Assembly (NCBI RefSeq): GCF_003144245.1
Contig: NW_020289979.1
Coordinates: 62,001-126,000 of the forward strand
Direction: 5' to 3'
Source of the DNA: Jaminaea rosea
Taxonomy: Eukaryota > Basidiomycota > Exobasidiomycetes > Microstromatales
Length of the DNA: 64,000 nucleotides
Part shown: positions 63,737-64,000 of the stretch, piece by piece
Layout of the letters: each line of letters starts with the position of its first letter
How positions within the stretch are numbered: the first letter of the stretch is position 1
Notes under the pieces: model-generated
Seen by the model: only the letters and a program-made list of their open reading frames with translations
Told to the model about the DNA's origin: nothing
The model's database searches: none
Program-made: the position numbers and the translations under genes

Positions 63737-64000
63737 ATGTCCGCATCTTCTTCCTCCGGCGAGGCTACGGCTGCGGCCGGCCCGGCCCCCGCAGGCTCCG
63801 TACCAGCTACAACAGCAGCTCCATCGACCTCGACGACGGCGGCCAAGCCAGATGTGGCCGTTGAGGACCTGGGAACGGTGGATGGCCCCCACATCCACCA
63901 GTCACGCTTCTCATTTATCGCCATTGTGGGGTTGGCATTCGCCATCCTCAACTCCTGGGTAGCAATGTCCGCCAGTCTGAACCTGGCTCTCCCTTCCGGA
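63737..64000 (+). CDS. APC-superfamily amino-acid/choline permease (5' part)
   Basis: The first 88 codons of a permease that runs off the window. An Ala/Ser/Thr-rich cytosolic N-terminus is followed by the first membrane helix RFSFIAIVGLAFAILNSWVA and then MSASLNLALPSG. This is the conserved entry of the fungal GABA/choline/amino-acid permease group (Uga4, Hnm1 and relatives). The substrate cannot be assigned from this fragment. The ATG follows a CT-rich leader, and no intron is seen before the window edge. Confidence 0.8.
   Translation, partial: MSASSSSGEATAAAGPAPAGSVPATTAAPSTSTTAAKPDVAVEDLGTVDGPHIHQSRFSFIAIVGLAFAILNSWVAMSASLNLALPSG

Noticed and set aside
1-64000. Transposons, virus-like elements, CRISPR or prophage
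   Set aside because: No reverse transcriptase, integrase, transposase or capsid-like motif and no terminal repeats were seen; CRISPR and prophage do not apply to a fungal nuclear locus.

Overview
The window is a gene-dense piece of a fungal nuclear chromosome, most likely from a basidiomycete yeast or smut relative (Ustilaginomycotina-like). Every recognisable protein is eukaryotic and fungal: SWR1, SYF1, PDE1, a DUR3 urea transporter, PMT, an OPT transporter, WSC domains and a JEN1-type carboxylate permease. Genes are GC-rich. Introns are short (about 60-180 nt) and nearly all start GTGAGT, GTGAGC or GTGCGT and end CAG or TAG. The subphylum is my inference from style; no ribosomal or mitochondrial marker is present to fix it. 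The NDUFA8 homologue indicates that respiratory complex I is present.

Layout, left to right. 1-14.3 kb: the 3' end of VPS11, PDE1, an SLC35-type transporter, a DAP1/MAPR haem protein, the SWR1 remodelling ATPase, and a small secreted, probably GPI-anchored protein. 14.3-17.4 kb: a gene-poor, visibly less GC-rich island. 17.4-23.1 kb: an FAH-family hydrolase, a 15-N assembly gap, DUR3 with GATA-type sites in front, and a condensation-fold acyltransferase. 23-33 kb: the Pol I/III subunit AC40, an OPT transporter, NDUFA8, an RRN11-like Pol I factor, and a 10-exon JEN1-like permease. 33-42 kb: SYF1 and the GEA-type ARF exchange factor, long intronless ORFs fired divergently from a 167-bp spacer. 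42-49 kb: an orphan protein, a GNAT, a TMEM33/Pom33 protein and a vacuolar carboxypeptidase S. 49-64 kb: a three-WSC secreted protein, a secreted type-B carboxylesterase, a tentative 202-aa gene beside an intron-bearing tRNA-Leu(AAG), a YMR226C-like SDR, a PMT2-type mannosyltransferase, an NXT1/p15 mRNA-export factor, and the 5' end of an APC permease.

The genes do not form a pathway cluster. They are a mix of housekeeping functions (membrane traffic, chromatin, splicing, Pol I/III, mRNA export, glycosylation) and nutrient uptake (urea, oligopeptide, monocarboxylate, amino acid or choline). I find no transposon, virus-like element, CRISPR array or secondary-metabolite cluster.

Most of what is worth a second look is in gene structure and regulation: a GC-AG intron, a 23-nt microexon, first exons of 8 and 27 nt, in-frame introns, intronic 7-bp repeats, a brefeldin-sensitive Sec7 signature, and GATA sites before DUR3. 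Exon joins were read by eye from splice consensus, frame continuity and family motifs. Treat them as models, not transcripts.
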